A DNA stretch of 64,000 nt from Pseudomonas lini (lineage in GTDB: Bacteria > Pseudomonadota > Gammaproteobacteria > Pseudomonadales > Pseudomonadaceae): NCBI RefSeq assembly GCF_001042905.1, contig NZ_JYLB01000004.1:620001-684000 (forward strand), in the 5' to 3' direction. The notes under the pieces are model-generated. The model ran no database searches, was not told the origin of the DNA, and worked only from the letters and a program-made list of their open reading frames with translations. Shown piece by piece: positions 52,063 through 62,040 of this stretch. A program made the position numbers and the translations under genes. The first letter of the stretch is position 1, and each line of letters opens with the position of its first letter.

Positions 52063-54522
52063 ATGAAGCAAAAAAGGACTCTCGGAACCCCTCGGTTGTT
52101 GGGCATCGTCTGGCCTTTTATCGCCGTCGTGTTATTTCAGGCATTGTTAGGAGGCGTCAGCCTTTACGTTCTTTCGGCGGTTCGCGGCTACGTCGGTGGT
52201 GAAAGCCTGTGGTCCAAGGGCCAGAAAGACGCCATCTACTACCTCAATCTCTACGCCGACAGTCACGACGAAACGATTTTTCTCAAATACCAGAACGCGA
52301 TTGCGGTGCCTCAGGGTGGTCATGAATTGCGTCTGGCGCTGGATCATCAGCCTCCGAATATCGAGGCGGCACGGATTGCGATCCTCAAGGGCGGCAACCA
52401 TCCGGACGACGTCTCCAGCCTGATTTGGCTGTACCTCAATTTCCGCCACTTCAGCTACCTTGAAAGAGCCATCGACCTCTGGACGGTCGGTGACGCGTAC
52501 CTGGTGCAACTCGATGACGTCGCGCGGGAGATGCGCCAGCGCATTGCCGATAGCCAGGCCACCGATGCCGACATCAAGCGCTGGAAGGAGCAGATTTTTA
52601 CCATCAACGAAGGCGTGACGCCTGCCGCCAAAGCGTTCAGCGACGCCTTGGGCGAAGGCTCGCGGGTGATTCTCCGGCTGCTGTTGGTGACGAACCTCGC
52701 CACCGCGCTGGGTTTGATTGTGTTGGCCCTGATGCGCACTCATAAGCTGCTCAAGCAGCGCCATGCCTTCGCCGATGCCTTGCAATTGGAGAAAGACCGG
52801 GCACAGATCACTCTGCAATCGATTGGCGATGGGGTGATCACCACGGACGTCGAGGGCGCGATCGCCTATATGAATCCGGCCGCCGAGGCCTTGACTCACT
52901 GGAAGGCTGAACAGGCGGCGGGGTTGCCATTGGCTGCGCTGTTCAATCTGCTGGACGAGAACGCTCAGGCCGACGGTTTTACCTTGATCGAGCACATTTT
53001 GAGCGGTCAGCTCAGCGGTGGCAGCGAGCATTCCAAACTGATCCAGCGCCTGGATGGCAGCACGGTTTCGGTCACTCTGGTCGGCGCGCCGATCCGCAAC
53101 GCGGGCAAGGTCAGCGGCACCGTGCTGGTGCTGCACGACATGACTCAGGAGCGGCAGTACATCGCCAATCTGTCCTGGCAGGCGACCCATGACGCCCTGA
53201 CCGGGCTGGCCAACCGCCGCGAATTCGAATATCGCCTCGAACAGGCCCTGCATAACCTTACGCGCCAGGTGGGGCGTCACGCCTTGATGTTTCTCGACCT
53301 GGATCAATTCAAACTGGTCAACGACACCTGCGGTCATGCGGCGGGCGACGAGCTGTTGCGACATATCTGTGCGTTGTTGCAATCAGGTTTGCGCGAAGGC
53401 GACACCCTGGCCCGACTGGGTGGCGACGAGTTCGGCATTCTGTTGGAAAATTGCGCGCCGGAAGCGGCCGAGAAAATCGCCGAAGGCCTGCGCCAGACCG
53501 TGCAGAACCTGCATTTTGTCTGGAAAGGCCGGCCGTTCGTGACCACCGTAAGCATCGGTCTGGTGCATGTGGCCCAGAGTCCGGCCACCCTGGAAGCTTC
53601 GCTGCGGGCCGCTGACATGGCTTGTTATATGGCCAAGGAAAAGGGCCGCAACCGGGTTCAGGTCTATCACGCCGACGACTCGGAACTGTCCCTGCGCTTT
53701 GGCGAGATGGCCTGGGTGCAGCGCCTGCACGTAGCGTTGGAAGAAGACCGCTTCTGCCTGTACGCCCAGGAAATCGCGCCCCTTGGCGCTGACGAGCAGG
53801 ACCGCGGGCATATCGAAATCCTGCTGCGCCTGCATGACGAAGCAGGGCGCATGATTCTGCCGGACAGTTTCATTCCGGCCGCCGAGCGTTACGGTTTGAT
53901 GACGTCGATTGATCGTTGGGTAGTGGAGAACGTTTTCAAAGTCATTGCCCAATGCATTGCGCAAGAGCGCGAAGAGTCGTTGGCCATGTGTGCGATAAAT
54001 CTGTCAGGTATTACTATCGGAGATGAGGCGTTTCTGGACTTCCTTCGTGAACAGTTTGTTGCATATTCAATTCCACCCGAAATGATTTGTTTTGAAATTA
54101 CAGAAACCAGCGCGATTGCAAATCTGGGTAGTGCAATTAGATTTATCAATGAACTCAAAGGTTTAGGTTGTCATTTTTCGCTAGATGACTTTTGCGCCGG
54201 TATGTCCTCATTCGCTTACTTGAAACATTTACCTGTAGACTTCCTGAAGATCGACGGGAGTTTCGTAAAGGATATGCTGGACGACCCGATTAACCGCGCC
54301 ATGGTCGAAGTGATCAATCACATCGGTCATGTCATGGGTAAGCGCACGATTGCCGAGTTCGTTGAAACACCTCAGATCGAGCAGGCATTGCTGGAGATCG
54401 GGGTGGATTACGCTCAAGGGTATGTGATTGAACGCCCGCATCTGTTTACCTGGGATAGTTTGCAAAGTCGTCCTGCCCGGCCCCGACCTTTGTTGTTCAA
54501 GGCGCCGGGCACGTTCCGTTGA
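52063..54522 (+). CDS. rbdA: GGDEF-EAL cyclic-di-GMP protein RbdA
   Basis: An 819-residue inner-membrane protein. Two transmembrane segments near the N-terminus frame a periplasmic region, followed by a PAS-type domain (about 250-370), GGDEF at 453-457 with a complete RxxD inhibition site (REGD, five residues before), and an EAL domain. The EAL signature reads EILLRL at about 585, then NLSG, FEITETSAI and LDDFCAGMSSFAYLKHLP, so the ExLxR and DD pairs are kept. Size and gene order agree with RbdA of P. aeruginosa (PA0861), a phosphodiesterase that drives biofilm dispersal. A stretch at about 53990-54245 is visibly richer in A+T than the rest. AAGGGA precedes ATG 52063. Confidence 0.87.
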   Translation: MKQKRTLGTPRLLGIVWPFIAVVLFQALLGGVSLYVLSAVRGYVGGESLWSKGQKDAIYYLNLYADSHDETIFLKYQNAIAVPQGGHELRLALDHQPPNIEAARIAILKGGNHPDDVSSLIWLYLNFRHFSYLERAIDLWTVGDAYLVQLDDVAREMRQRIADSQATDADIKRWKEQIFTINEGVTPAAKAFSDALGEGSRVILRLLLVTNLATALGLIVLALMRTHKLLKQRHAFADALQLEKDRAQITLQSIGDGVITTDVEGAIAYMNPAAEALTHWKAEQAAGLPLAALFNLLDENAQADGFTLIEHILSGQLSGGSEHSKLIQRLDGSTVSVTLVGAPIRNAGKVSGTVLVLHDMTQERQYIANLSWQATHDALTGLANRREFEYRLEQALHNLTRQVGRHALMFLDLDQFKLVNDTCGHAAGDELLRHICALLQSGLREGDTLARLGGDEFGILLENCAPEAAEKIAEGLRQTVQNLHFVWKGRPFVTTVSIGLVHVAQSPATLEASLRAADMACYMAKEKGRNRVQVYHADDSELSLRFGEMAWVQRLHVALEEDRFCLYAQEIAPLGADEQDRGHIEILLRLHDEAGRMILPDSFIPAAERYGLMTSIDRWVVENVFKVIAQCIAQEREESLAMCAINLSGITIGDEAFLDFLREQFVAYSIPPEMICFEITETSAIANLGSAIRFINELKGLGCHFSLDDFCAGMSSFAYLKHLPVDFLKIDGSFVKDMLDDPINRAMVEVINHIGHVMGKRTIAEFVETPQIEQALLEIGVDYAQGYVIERPHLFTWDSLQSRPARPRPLLFKAPGTFR

Positions 54523-54566
54523 AACTCTTGTTGATCTAAAAAATCACAATCAAAAGGAGCGCGACA

Positions 54567-55361
54567 GTGATCGACACATTCAACAGAACCGGACCACTCA
54601 TGGAAGCTGCAAGTTACCCCGCCTGGGCTCAGCAACTGATCCAGGATTGCAGCGAGAGCAAGCGCCGGGTTGTCGGACACGAACTGTATCAACGCATGCG
54701 AGATAACAAACTCAGCGCAAAAACCATGCGTCAGTACCTTATCGGTGGCTGGCCGGTGGTCGAACAGTTCGCTTTATACATGGCACAGAACCTGACCAAG
54801 ACCCGTTTTGCGCGCCACCCTGGCGAAGACATGGCGCGTCGCTGGCTGATGCGCAACATTCGCGTCGAATTGAACCATGCCGATTACTGGGTGCATTGGA
54901 GTCGTGCTCACGGTATCAGCCTGGAAGATCTGCAAGCCCAACAGGTGGCCCCTGAGCTTCACGCCTTGAGCCACTGGTGCTGGCACACCAGTTCGTCGGA
55001 TTCGCTGATCGTGGCCATCGCCGCCACCAACTACGCCATCGAGGGTGCGACAGGGGAGTGGTCGGCACTGGTCTGTTCCAGTGGCGTCTACGCGGCAGCG
55101 TTCCCCGAGGAAGATCGCAAGCGGGCCATGAAGTGGTTGAAGATGCACGCCCAGTATGACGACGCCCATCCATGGGAAGCGCTGGAAATCATCTGCACCC
55201 TGGCGGGCATGAACCCGAGCAAAGCACTGCAAGTGGAGTTGCGCCAGGCTGTCTGCAAAAGTTACGACTACATGTATCTGTTCCTGGAACGTTGCATGCA
55301 GTTGGAACTGGCGGTGAAAACCCCGGTAGCCCGTGAGCGGATGGAGCTGGCCGAAAGCTGA
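54567..55361 (+). CDS. PqqC/TenA-like heme-oxygenase-fold protein
   Basis: A 264-residue soluble helical protein with the TenA/PqqC (iron-containing redox enzyme) pattern: LIGGWPVVEQFALYMAQNL, then NIRVELNHADYWVHW (a His/Glu-type metal segment), and NYAIEGATGEWSALV. It starts with GTG 54567 behind AAGGAG, 42 bases after rbdA. Its P. aeruginosa counterpart directly follows rbdA (recalled). Function unknown; a mononuclear or di-iron oxidase is possible. Confidence 0.8.
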   Translation: MIDTFNRTGPLMEAASYPAWAQQLIQDCSESKRRVVGHELYQRMRDNKLSAKTMRQYLIGGWPVVEQFALYMAQNLTKTRFARHPGEDMARRWLMRNIRVELNHADYWVHWSRAHGISLEDLQAQQVAPELHALSHWCWHTSSSDSLIVAIAATNYAIEGATGEWSALVCSSGVYAAAFPEEDRKRAMKWLKMHAQYDDAHPWEALEIICTLAGMNPSKALQVELRQAVCKSYDYMYLFLERCMQLELAVKTPVARERMELAES

Positions 55362-55383
55362 TCCTCTGAAAGCAACGCAAACC

Positions 55384-55478
55384 AAATGTGGGAGCGGGCT
55401 TGCTCGCGAAGACGGCTTAACATTCAACAGAGTTGCTGAATGTCAGACCGCTTTCGCGAGCAAGCCCGCTCCCACATG
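55384..55478. repeat. REP pair, family 1 (inverted)
   Basis: AAATGTGGGAGCGGGCTTGCTCGCGAA at 55384-55410 and its inverse at 55452-55478 lie between convergent genes. Confidence 0.93.
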
Positions 55479-55501
55479 GGTTATGCAGCGTTACTGAAAT
55501 A

Positions 55502-56428
55502 TCAGCCCGCCATCGCCAGGCGGTTACGCCCCGCGCGCTTGGCCACATACAACGCACTGTCGGCCCGTCGCAACAAACTCTCGGCAGACTCGCCGGGCAG
55601 CAGCGTCGAGCAACCGATGCTCACCGTCAGCTCGATCATCTTGCCCTCGGCCTCATAGTCCTGAGCCTGCGCCGCAAACCGCAGTCTTTCACCGACCATG
55701 GCTGCAGCTTCCCGACTGGTGTTGGAAAGCAGAATCAGGAATTCTTCGCCACCAAACCGGAACACCATGTCGACGTTGCGCAACTGGTTTTTGATCGAGG
55801 CTGCGACGGCCTTCAGCACTTCATCGCCGGCACTGTGCCCATAGGTGTCGTTGATGTGTTTGAAGTGATCGATGTCCAACATCAGCAGCGACAGGGGCTG
55901 CGAGTGTCGACGCGACATCTCGATTTCCCGTTCCAGCGTCTGATCCATGGCGATGCGGTTGCCGGTATCGGTCAGCGGATCACGCAATGCACTTTGGGTT
56001 GCCGCTCGGTAGAGCAGGGCGTTTCGCATGGGGAAGAGCAGGGTCGACAACAGTGACTCCAGGTTGCCCTGTTCCTGTTCGCTGAAACGCTGATTGCGAC
56101 GGAACACCAGCTCACCCAATTGCTCGCCTTCATGGCTGAGGCTGTAGCTGATTGAATGGTGACCCCGCGCGCCGAATTGCAGGCGCAAGTCGCTGGGCTG
56201 ATGCTCGTAACTCAGGGCATCCAGTGGCACAAGGCGCTGAATTTCACGGAAGAAAAGTCCGAGAATGCGTTGCGGCTCAAGACTGGTTTGCAGTTGCAGG
56301 CCCAGCGTTTGGCGCAACTGCGCAAGACTGACGGGCCGCTCCAGGAGGGGAGGCTGCTGACCAAAGCCCAGGCGTTGCAATTTGGCACTGTCGAAGTCAA
56401 TTGCGTTGGTCTGGGAAGGTGATTTCAT
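55502..56428 (-). CDS. Diguanylate cyclase (GGDEF) with GAF-like N-terminus
   Basis: A 308-residue soluble diguanylate cyclase. The active-site motif is GGEEF at 226-230, with the inhibition site RNVD five residues before it, so both catalysis and product feedback should work. The first about 130 residues (LALSYEHQPS-like GAF fold with LGELVFRRNQRFSEQEQGNLESL) look like a sensory GAF domain, signal unknown. The P. aeruginosa equivalent is the PA3177-type protein (recalled). It lies on the minus strand with its promoter in the 375-base gap upstream. Confidence 0.88.
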   Translation of the reverse strand: MKSPSQTNAIDFDSAKLQRLGFGQQPPLLERPVSLAQLRQTLGLQLQTSLEPQRILGLFFREIQRLVPLDALSYEHQPSDLRLQFGARGHHSISYSLSHEGEQLGELVFRRNQRFSEQEQGNLESLLSTLLFPMRNALLYRAATQSALRDPLTDTGNRIAMDQTLEREIEMSRRHSQPLSLLMLDIDHFKHINDTYGHSAGDEVLKAVAASIKNQLRNVDMVFRFGGEEFLILLSNTSREAAAMVGERLRFAAQAQDYEAEGKMIELTVSIGCSTLLPGESAESLLRRADSALYVAKRAGRNRLAMAG

Positions 56429-56803
56429 ATGGCGTGAGCCCCTAAGCAGTAAGGCTGTCTTACAGGCTGGGTGAGAGCGGCTTTGGGCTGCGCGTCATTA
56501 CTGGTCCATCAGTCCCGTAGGACATTTGGCACGAGTTTAGTCCGCTTTGCCGAAGATTAGTAACCTCTCGGCTCAAGCTCCGCCTCGTCTGCTTTCACAC
56601 GGCGTGTCTGAACAAAATTAGAGCGAAAGTCGTGCCATTCGGTTCAGTCGAATAAAAAGCTTTAAAAATCAAAATACTGGAAGGTTATACGAGGGGGATT
56701 ACGGAGGGCGATGACATTTATTTGACTTGTAGCGGGGGTAGTTACCATCGGGTTTGAGTGCCGCGTCGGGAAGCCGTCGCGGCAGAAAAGCGACGCACGG
56801 GCG
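56429..56803. other. Intergenic region upstream of the GGDEF gene
   Basis: 375 bases without a supported gene. The section near 56640-56700 is A+T-rich. It should hold the minus-strand promoter of the cyclase. I saw no clear terminator for the downstream SDR gene that ends at 56804. Confidence 0.5.
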
Positions 56804-57544
56804 TTACTGAGCGTTGAACGCCTGGCCATTGATGCCGGTACTGTCCGGACCCATCAGGTAAAGGTAGACCGGCATGATCTCCTCGGGTGTCGGGTTGTTC
56901 AGCGGGTTTTCGCCGGGGTAGGCCTGAGCGCGCATGCTGGTTCGGGTGGCGCCGGGGTTGATGCTGTTGGAACGCACCGGTGCGACTGTGTCTACTTCGT
57001 CGGCCAGGGTTTGCATCAGGCCTTCGGTAGCAAACTTGGAAACGCCGTACGCGCCCCAGTAAGCACGACCCTTGCGACCGACACTGCTGGAGGTGAATAC
57101 CACCGAGGCGTCCTGAGACAGCTTGAGCAGTGGCAGCAGGGTGCTGGTGAGCATGAACATGGCGTTGACGTTGACGTGCATGACGCGCATGAAGTTCTCA
57201 CCGGACAGCTGCTCGATGGGTGTCCGGGGACCGATGATCGAGGCGTTGTGCAGCAAGCCATCGAGGTGGCCGAATTCGGTCTCGATCATGGCTGCCAGTT
57301 CATCGTATTGATGAGGCAGCGCGGTTTCCAGATTGAACGGAATCACGGCCGGTTGTGGATGGCCGGCTGCTTCGATTTCGTCGTAGACCTGAGTCAGGTT
57401 GGCTTCGGTCTTGCCCAGCAACAGCACGGTGGCACCGTGGGCGGCGTAGGTTTTTGCAGCGGCAGCGCCGATGCCACGGCCAGCGCCGGTGACCAGGATG
57501 ACCCGGTCCTTGAGCAATTCAGGACGGGCGGAATAATCAAACAT
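56804..57544 (-). CDS. YciK-type SDR oxidoreductase
   Basis: A 246-residue short-chain dehydrogenase. The coenzyme motif VTGAGRGIGAAAAKTYA is followed by NASIIG, the serine region SSSVG, and YGVSK as catalytic YxxxK. This is the YciK family, found next to mupP and ubiG in pseudomonads. GAGG precedes ATG 57544. The substrate is unknown. A family-2 REP lies between this gene and mupP on its upstream side. Confidence 0.87.
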   Translation of the reverse strand: MFDYSARPELLKDRVILVTGAGRGIGAAAAKTYAAHGATVLLLGKTEANLTQVYDEIEAAGHPQPAVIPFNLETALPHQYDELAAMIETEFGHLDGLLHNASIIGPRTPIEQLSGENFMRVMHVNVNAMFMLTSTLLPLLKLSQDASVVFTSSSVGRKGRAYWGAYGVSKFATEGLMQTLADEVDTVAPVRSNSINPGATRTSMRAQAYPGENPLNNPTPEEIMPVYLYLMGPDSTGINGQAFNAQ

Positions 57545-57579
57545 AAAAAACCTCAACATAATCCGTTAACAGGGCCGAA

Positions 57580-57656
57580 AAAGATCGCAGTCTTCGGCAG
57601 CTCCTACGCCGATCGCGGTCTCCTGTAGGAGCTGCCGCAGGCTGCGATCTTTTGAT
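57580..57656. repeat. REP pair, family 2 (inverted)
   Basis: AAGATCGCAGTCTTCGGCAGCTCCTAC (57580-57606) and its inverse GTAGGAGCTGCCGCAGGCTGCGATC... (57625-57656) lie between the YciK-type SDR and mupP. Confidence 0.92.
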
Positions 57657-57661
57657 TTGAA

Positions 57662-58333
57662 TCAGCAACTGCACAAAGCGTTATCCAACACCTCGACCAG
57701 CGCCAGCGGATGATCGATTACCACGTCCGCGCCCCAGTGCTTCGGGTTATCGTCCGGGTGAATATAACCGTAGGTCACCGCGCAGGTTTTGGTGCCGGCA
57801 TCGCGGCCGGACTCGATGTCCCGCAGGTCATCGCCTACAAACAGCACGCTGGCCGGGTCCAGTTCGAGCATCTTGCACGCCAGGATCAACGGCTCCGGAT
57901 CCGGTTTGCTGTTCTTCACATGATCAGGGCAAATCAGCACTTTCGAACGTTCGGCCAGGCCCAGCTGCTGCATGATCGGCTCGGCGAAACGCACTGGTTT
58001 GTTGGTGACCACGCCCCAGATCAGGTTGGCCTTTTCGATTTTCTCCAGCACCTCGGCCATGCCGTCGAACAGATGGCTGTGGACCGCGCAATCCTTGAGA
58101 TAGCGGTCGAGAAACTCCTGACGCAGTTCCTCGAACCCCGGCGACTCCGGGTCCATTGAAAAGGTCACAGCGACCATCGCCTTGGCACCACCGGAAATTT
58201 CATCGCGAATGTATTGAGTGTTCATCGGCGGCAAACCACGGTCAGCGCGCATCGCCTGGCAGATGGCGATGAAATCCGGCGCGGTGTCGAGCAGGGTGCC
58301 ATCCATGTCGAAAAGGACTGCTCTGATACGCAT
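57662..58333 (-). CDS. mupP: N-acetylmuramic acid 6-phosphate phosphatase MupP
   Basis: A 223-residue HAD-superfamily phosphatase. The nucleophile motif [10 protein letters not shown] opens the protein, and the late motif [10 protein letters not shown] binds the metal. In Pseudomonas this ubiG-linked HAD enzyme is MupP of the peptidoglycan recycling pathway, which removes phosphate from MurNAc-6-P so that UDP-MurNAc is made without fosfomycin-sensitive MurA. Older annotation calls it phosphoglycolate phosphatase. The stop of ubiG lies 4 bases upstream of its start, so translation is coupled. Confidence 0.9.
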   Translation of the reverse strand: MRIRAVLFDMDGTLLDTAPDFIAICQAMRADRGLPPMNTQYIRDEISGGAKAMVAVTFSMDPESPGFEELRQEFLDRYLKDCAVHSHLFDGMAEVLEKIEKANLIWGVVTNKPVRFAEPIMQQLGLAERSKVLICPDHVKNSKPDPEPLILACKMLELDPASVLFVGDDLRDIESGRDAGTKTCAVTYGYIHPDDNPKHWGADVVIDHPLALVEVLDNALCSC

Positions 58334-58337
58334 CGGC

Positions 58338-59036
58338 TTACTCCTCGCGCAGGGTCTGGATCATGTAGTTGACGTCCACGTCGGAGGCCAGTTTGTAATG
58401 CTTGGTCAACGGATTGTAGGTCAGGCCGATGATGTCCTTGACGGTCAGGCCGGCCATGCGGCTCCAGGCGCCAAGCTCCGAAGGGCGGATGAATTTCTTG
58501 AAGTCGTGGGTGCCGCGCGGCAGCAACTTCATGATGTATTCGGCGCCGACGATGGCGAACAGATAGGCCTTCGGGTTGCGGTTGATGGTGGAGAAGAACA
58601 CCTGGCCACCCGGTTTGACCATTTTGAAACAGGCGCGGATCACCGACGACGGATCCGGCACGTGTTCAAGCATCTCCAGGCAGGTAACTACGTCGAACTG
58701 TTCAGGCATTTCTTCAGCCAGGGCTTCGGCGGTGATCTGCCGGTACTCGACGCTCACGCCGGATTCCAGCTGATGCAGTTGAGCGACCGCCAGCGGCGCT
58801 TCGCCCATGTCGATACCCATCACGGTCGCGCCGCGCTGGGCCATGGCTTCGCTGAGGATGCCGCCGCCGCAACCGACGTCGAGGACCTTCTTGCCCGCCA
58901 GATTGACGCGCTCGTCGATCCAGTTGACCCGCAGCGGGTTGATGTCGTGCAGCGGTTTGAACTCGCTTTCGCGGTCCCACCAGCGATGGGCCAGGGCTTC
59001 GAATTTGGCGATTTCGGCGTAGTCGACGTTGCTCAT
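58338..59036 (-). CDS. ubiG: Ubiquinone biosynthesis O-methyltransferase
   Basis: A 232-residue SAM-dependent methyltransferase for both O-methylation steps of ubiquinone. The SAM loop [16 protein letters not shown] and the family segments [20 protein letters not shown] and [20 protein letters not shown] are present. The length is normal. It is placed between mtaD (upstream on the minus strand) and mupP, as in other pseudomonads. Confidence 0.95.
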   Translation of the reverse strand: MSNVDYAEIAKFEALAHRWWDRESEFKPLHDINPLRVNWIDERVNLAGKKVLDVGCGGGILSEAMAQRGATVMGIDMGEAPLAVAQLHQLESGVSVEYRQITAEALAEEMPEQFDVVTCLEMLEHVPDPSSVIRACFKMVKPGGQVFFSTINRNPKAYLFAIVGAEYIMKLLPRGTHDFKKFIRPSELGAWSRMAGLTVKDIIGLTYNPLTKHYKLASDVDVNYMIQTLREE

Positions 59037-59093
59037 GGTGTCAGTCCTCTAAAACTTGAAAAATCCTGTTGCCCCGGTTTCGGTCCAGGGTGC

Positions 59094-60428
59094 TTACAAT
59101 TCGGTATGGCCGCTGATGCGCCTGCCCCAGGCCTTGGCAGTGGCACACAGCTGCGCCTCATCCAGACGGGTCAGGCGGTGGTCGTCGAGCAGTTGCTTGC
59201 CGGCGACCCAAAGGTGTTTCACGCAGTCGCGGCCAGTGGCGTAGATCAGTTGAGAAACCGGGTCGTAGACCGGTTGCTGTGCCAGGCCCGACAGGTCGAA
59301 TGCGACGATGTCCGCCGCTTTGCCGACTTCCAGCGAACCCGTCTCTGCTTCGATTCCCAGTGCGCGCGCGCCATTGAGCGTGGCCATGCGCAGGGCGCGA
59401 TGGGCGTCCAGCGCGGTGGCGGAGCCGGCGACGGCCTTGGCCAGCAACGCAGCGGTGCGGGTTTCGCCGAGCAGGTCGAGGTCATTATTGCTGGCCGCGC
59501 CATCGGTGCCGACCGCCACATTGACTCCGGCTTGCCACAAGCGCTCGACCGGGCAGAAACCGCTGGCCAGCTTCAGGTTCGACTCCGGGCAATGAATCAC
59601 ATTGGTGTTACTTTCTACCAGCAGCACCAGGTCTTCATCGCTGATCTGGGTCATGTGAACGGCCTGGAGGCGCGGCCCGAGCAGGCCCAGGCGGCCAAGG
59701 CGGGCCAGCGGGCGTTCGCCACGCTGCTCGACCGACTGCTGCACTTCGAAAGCGGTTTCATGGACGTGCATATGAATCGAGGCGTCCAGCTCTTCGGCGA
59801 TCACCCGGATTTTTTCCAGGGTTTCGTCGCCCACGGTGTAGGGTGCATGGGGCCCAAAAGTGATTTTGATCCGCTCGTGATGTTTGAGATCGCCAAATAA
59901 TTCAACGCCCTGACGAATGGCTTCATCCGCCGTGGCGGCGCCTGGAATCGGGAAATCGAGGATCGGAATGGCGATCTGGGCGCGAATGCCGCTGTTATGG
60001 ACGCGTTCGCTGGCGACCTTCGGGAAGAAATACATGTCGGAGAAACAGGTGATGCCGCCTTTGATCTGCTCGGCAATGGCCAGGTCAGTGCCGTCGCGTA
60101 CAAACGCTTCGTCTACCCATTTAGCTTCGGCCGGCCAGATGTGCTTTTCCAGCCAGGTCATCAGCGGCAGATCATCGGCCAGCCCGCGGAACAGCGTCAT
60201 TGCCGCATGCCCGTGAGCATTGATCAGCCCGGGGGCGAGCAACATGTCCGGCAATTCGCGGACTTCGGTTGCGTTAAACTTCAAGGCTGCTGCGCGCGGG
60301 CCGATAAATACGATACGACCGTCGCGGATGCCCAGGGCATGCTCTTTAAGGACCACACCAGCCGGTTCGACGGGTACCAGCCAGGTCGGCAGCAATAACA
60401 GGTCGAGCGCAGCGGTGGGGGTCGGCAT
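59094..60428 (-). CDS. mtaD: 5-methylthioadenosine/S-adenosylhomocysteine deaminase (TRZ/ATZ hydrolase)
   Basis: A 444-residue amidohydrolase. The zinc motif is [19 protein letters not shown] (HxH), with later ligands in [11 protein letters not shown] and the catalytic [13 protein letters not shown]. In pseudomonads the enzyme deaminates methylthioadenosine to methylthioinosine, feeding methionine salvage. It stands divergent from mtnA, which acts further down the same pathway, so joint control is likely. ATG 60428 has GGAA upstream; an earlier in-frame start would cover the promoter. Confidence 0.9.
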   Translation of the reverse strand: MPTPTAALDLLLLPTWLVPVEPAGVVLKEHALGIRDGRIVFIGPRAAALKFNATEVRELPDMLLAPGLINAHGHAAMTLFRGLADDLPLMTWLEKHIWPAEAKWVDEAFVRDGTDLAIAEQIKGGITCFSDMYFFPKVASERVHNSGIRAQIAIPILDFPIPGAATADEAIRQGVELFGDLKHHERIKITFGPHAPYTVGDETLEKIRVIAEELDASIHMHVHETAFEVQQSVEQRGERPLARLGRLGLLGPRLQAVHMTQISDEDLVLLVESNTNVIHCPESNLKLASGFCPVERLWQAGVNVAVGTDGAASNNDLDLLGETRTAALLAKAVAGSATALDAHRALRMATLNGARALGIEAETGSLEVGKAADIVAFDLSGLAQQPVYDPVSQLIYATGRDCVKHLWVAGKQLLDDHRLTRLDEAQLCATAKAWGRRISGHTEL

Positions 60429-60497
60429 CGAAAGTCGGTTCCAGTGCTTTTGTAAAGGATGGCGAAGTATACCCGAGCGCCTTCGCGGGGGGATCGC

Positions 60498-60503
60498 TAT
60501 AAT
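60498..60503 (+). promoter_or_regulatory. Candidate -10 box of mtnA
   Basis: TATAAT stands 34 bases before ATG 60538 in the short gap between divergent mtaD and mtnA. No strong -35 box is seen at the usual distance. Confidence 0.4.
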
Positions 60504-60537
60504 CGGCGGCTTTTGTTCATGAGTGCGGGGTAATTGG

Positions 60538-61614
60538 ATGCGCGATCGACTGTTGGCTGCGGAGAAGGTGAAGGCCATCGATTGGCGTGATGGTGCCCTG
60601 CATCTGCTGGATCAGCGTATTTTGCCGTTCGAGGAAACCTGGATCGCCTACACCAGCGCTGCGGGTGTGGCTGAGGCTATTCGTTCGATGGTGGTGCGCG
60701 GCGCGCCAGCGATTGGCATCAGTGCGGCGTATGCCATGGTGCTGTCAGCCCGCGCCCGAATTGCCGAGGGCGGTGACTGGCAGGCGGCGTGGGAAGAGGA
60801 TTACGCGTTACTGGCTGATTCCCGTCCAACAGCGGTTAATCTGTTCTGGGCCTTGAGTCGCATGCGTGACCGCCTGGACCGCCTCAAGGAAGACGCAGAC
60901 CCTCTGGCGGCGCTGGAAGCCGAAGCCATCGCCATCCACGAAAGTGATCGCGAAGCCAACCTGACCATGGCCCAATTGGGTGTGGACCTGATCCGCAAGC
61001 ATCAGGGCAACGCCCAGGCGATCCTGACGCACTGCAACACCGGCGCACTGGCCACCGGCGGCTTCGGCACGGCGCTGGGGGTGATTCGCGGGGCTTTCAT
61101 CGAGGGTATGGTCGAGCGCGTCTATGCCGATGAAACCCGTCCGTGGCTGCAAGGTTCGCGTTTGACCGCATGGGAATTGGCCAATGAAGGCATTCCCGTG
61201 ACCCTCAATGCCGATTCCGCCGCTGCGCATATCATGAAAACCAAGGGCGTGACCTGGGTGATCGTCGGCGCCGACCGCATTACCGCCAATGGTGATGTGG
61301 CAAACAAGATCGGCACCTACCAACTGGCGGTCAACGCCATGCACCACGGCGTGCGCTTCATGGTGGTGGCACCGAGTTCGACCATCGACATGAACCTGGC
61401 CAGTGGTGACGAGATCCCCATTGAAGAGCGCGACGGCCGCGAGTTGCTGGAAGTTGGCGGCAAGCGGGTGGGGGCGGATGTCGATGCGTTCAACCCGGTG
61501 TTCGACGTCACGCCTGCGGATCTGATCGACGCGATCGTTACCGAAAAAGGCATCGTCGAACGGCCGGATACGGCGAAAATGGCGCAGTTGATGTGCCGTA
61601 AGCGTCTGCATTAA
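60538..61614 (+). CDS. mtnA: S-methyl-5-thioribose-1-phosphate isomerase
   Basis: A 358-residue MtnA of methionine salvage. The catalytic cysteine is in [18 protein letters not shown] and the acid in [19 protein letters not shown]. It isomerises methylthioribose-1-phosphate to the ribulose form. The start at 60538 ([16 protein letters not shown]) is the family start; a weaker start lies five codons earlier. gyrA follows after a REP pair and a long leader. Confidence 0.95.
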   Translation: MRDRLLAAEKVKAIDWRDGALHLLDQRILPFEETWIAYTSAAGVAEAIRSMVVRGAPAIGISAAYAMVLSARARIAEGGDWQAAWEEDYALLADSRPTAVNLFWALSRMRDRLDRLKEDADPLAALEAEAIAIHESDREANLTMAQLGVDLIRKHQGNAQAILTHCNTGALATGGFGTALGVIRGAFIEGMVERVYADETRPWLQGSRLTAWELANEGIPVTLNADSAAAHIMKTKGVTWVIVGADRITANGDVANKIGTYQLAVNAMHHGVRFMVVAPSSTIDMNLASGDEIPIEERDGRELLEVGGKRVGADVDAFNPVFDVTPADLIDAIVTEKGIVERPDTAKMAQLMCRKRLH

Positions 61615-62040
61615 AGATATCTGGCGCCTGATAAATCGCTATCGCGGGCAAGCCCGCTCCCACAGGTTTTGTGAACGCTGCAAAACTCTGTGGGAGCGGG
61701 CTTGCCCGCGATTAGGCCCTGAGAATCAATGAAACAAGCCGAATCTGCCCTGAATTCTCCATTCAACACAGCTCTAAGCCCCTCTCGTCCCTTTCAAGCC
61801 TGTCACCGGTCAACTAACTATGCTCCATGCGCATCTGGGGGATAGGTGCGTGGCGGCTCTTGTGATAACATCCGGCGGTTTCCAGGGTAGCCTGATGTGG
61901 CTGCCTTTACTGCGCAGATCCATGGCATAACTCGTTGATTTGTCGTAAGTCGGTGCACGGCACTCAGTCTGCATCGGCGAGCTTCGTTCGTCCCATATGG
62001 ATGTGACGAAGTTTCACCAGAAAAAGGAATCAGGCTTCTC
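61615..62040. other. Intergenic region between mtnA and gyrA
   Basis: 426 bases. A family-1 REP pair occupies 61641-61712; the rest is the gyrA upstream region without a supported gene or a clear terminator. AAGGA lies 11 bases before the gyrA ATG. Confidence 0.65.
61641..61712. repeat. REP pair, family 1 (inverted)
   Basis: ATCGCGGGCAAGCCCGCTCC... and its inverse with about 20 bases between; located after the mtnA stop. Confidence 0.93.

Noticed and set aside
56527..56545. TGGCACG-like start of a sigma-54 promoter
   Set aside because: The second half (TTGC) is missing at the required distance, and it points away from the GGDEF gene.
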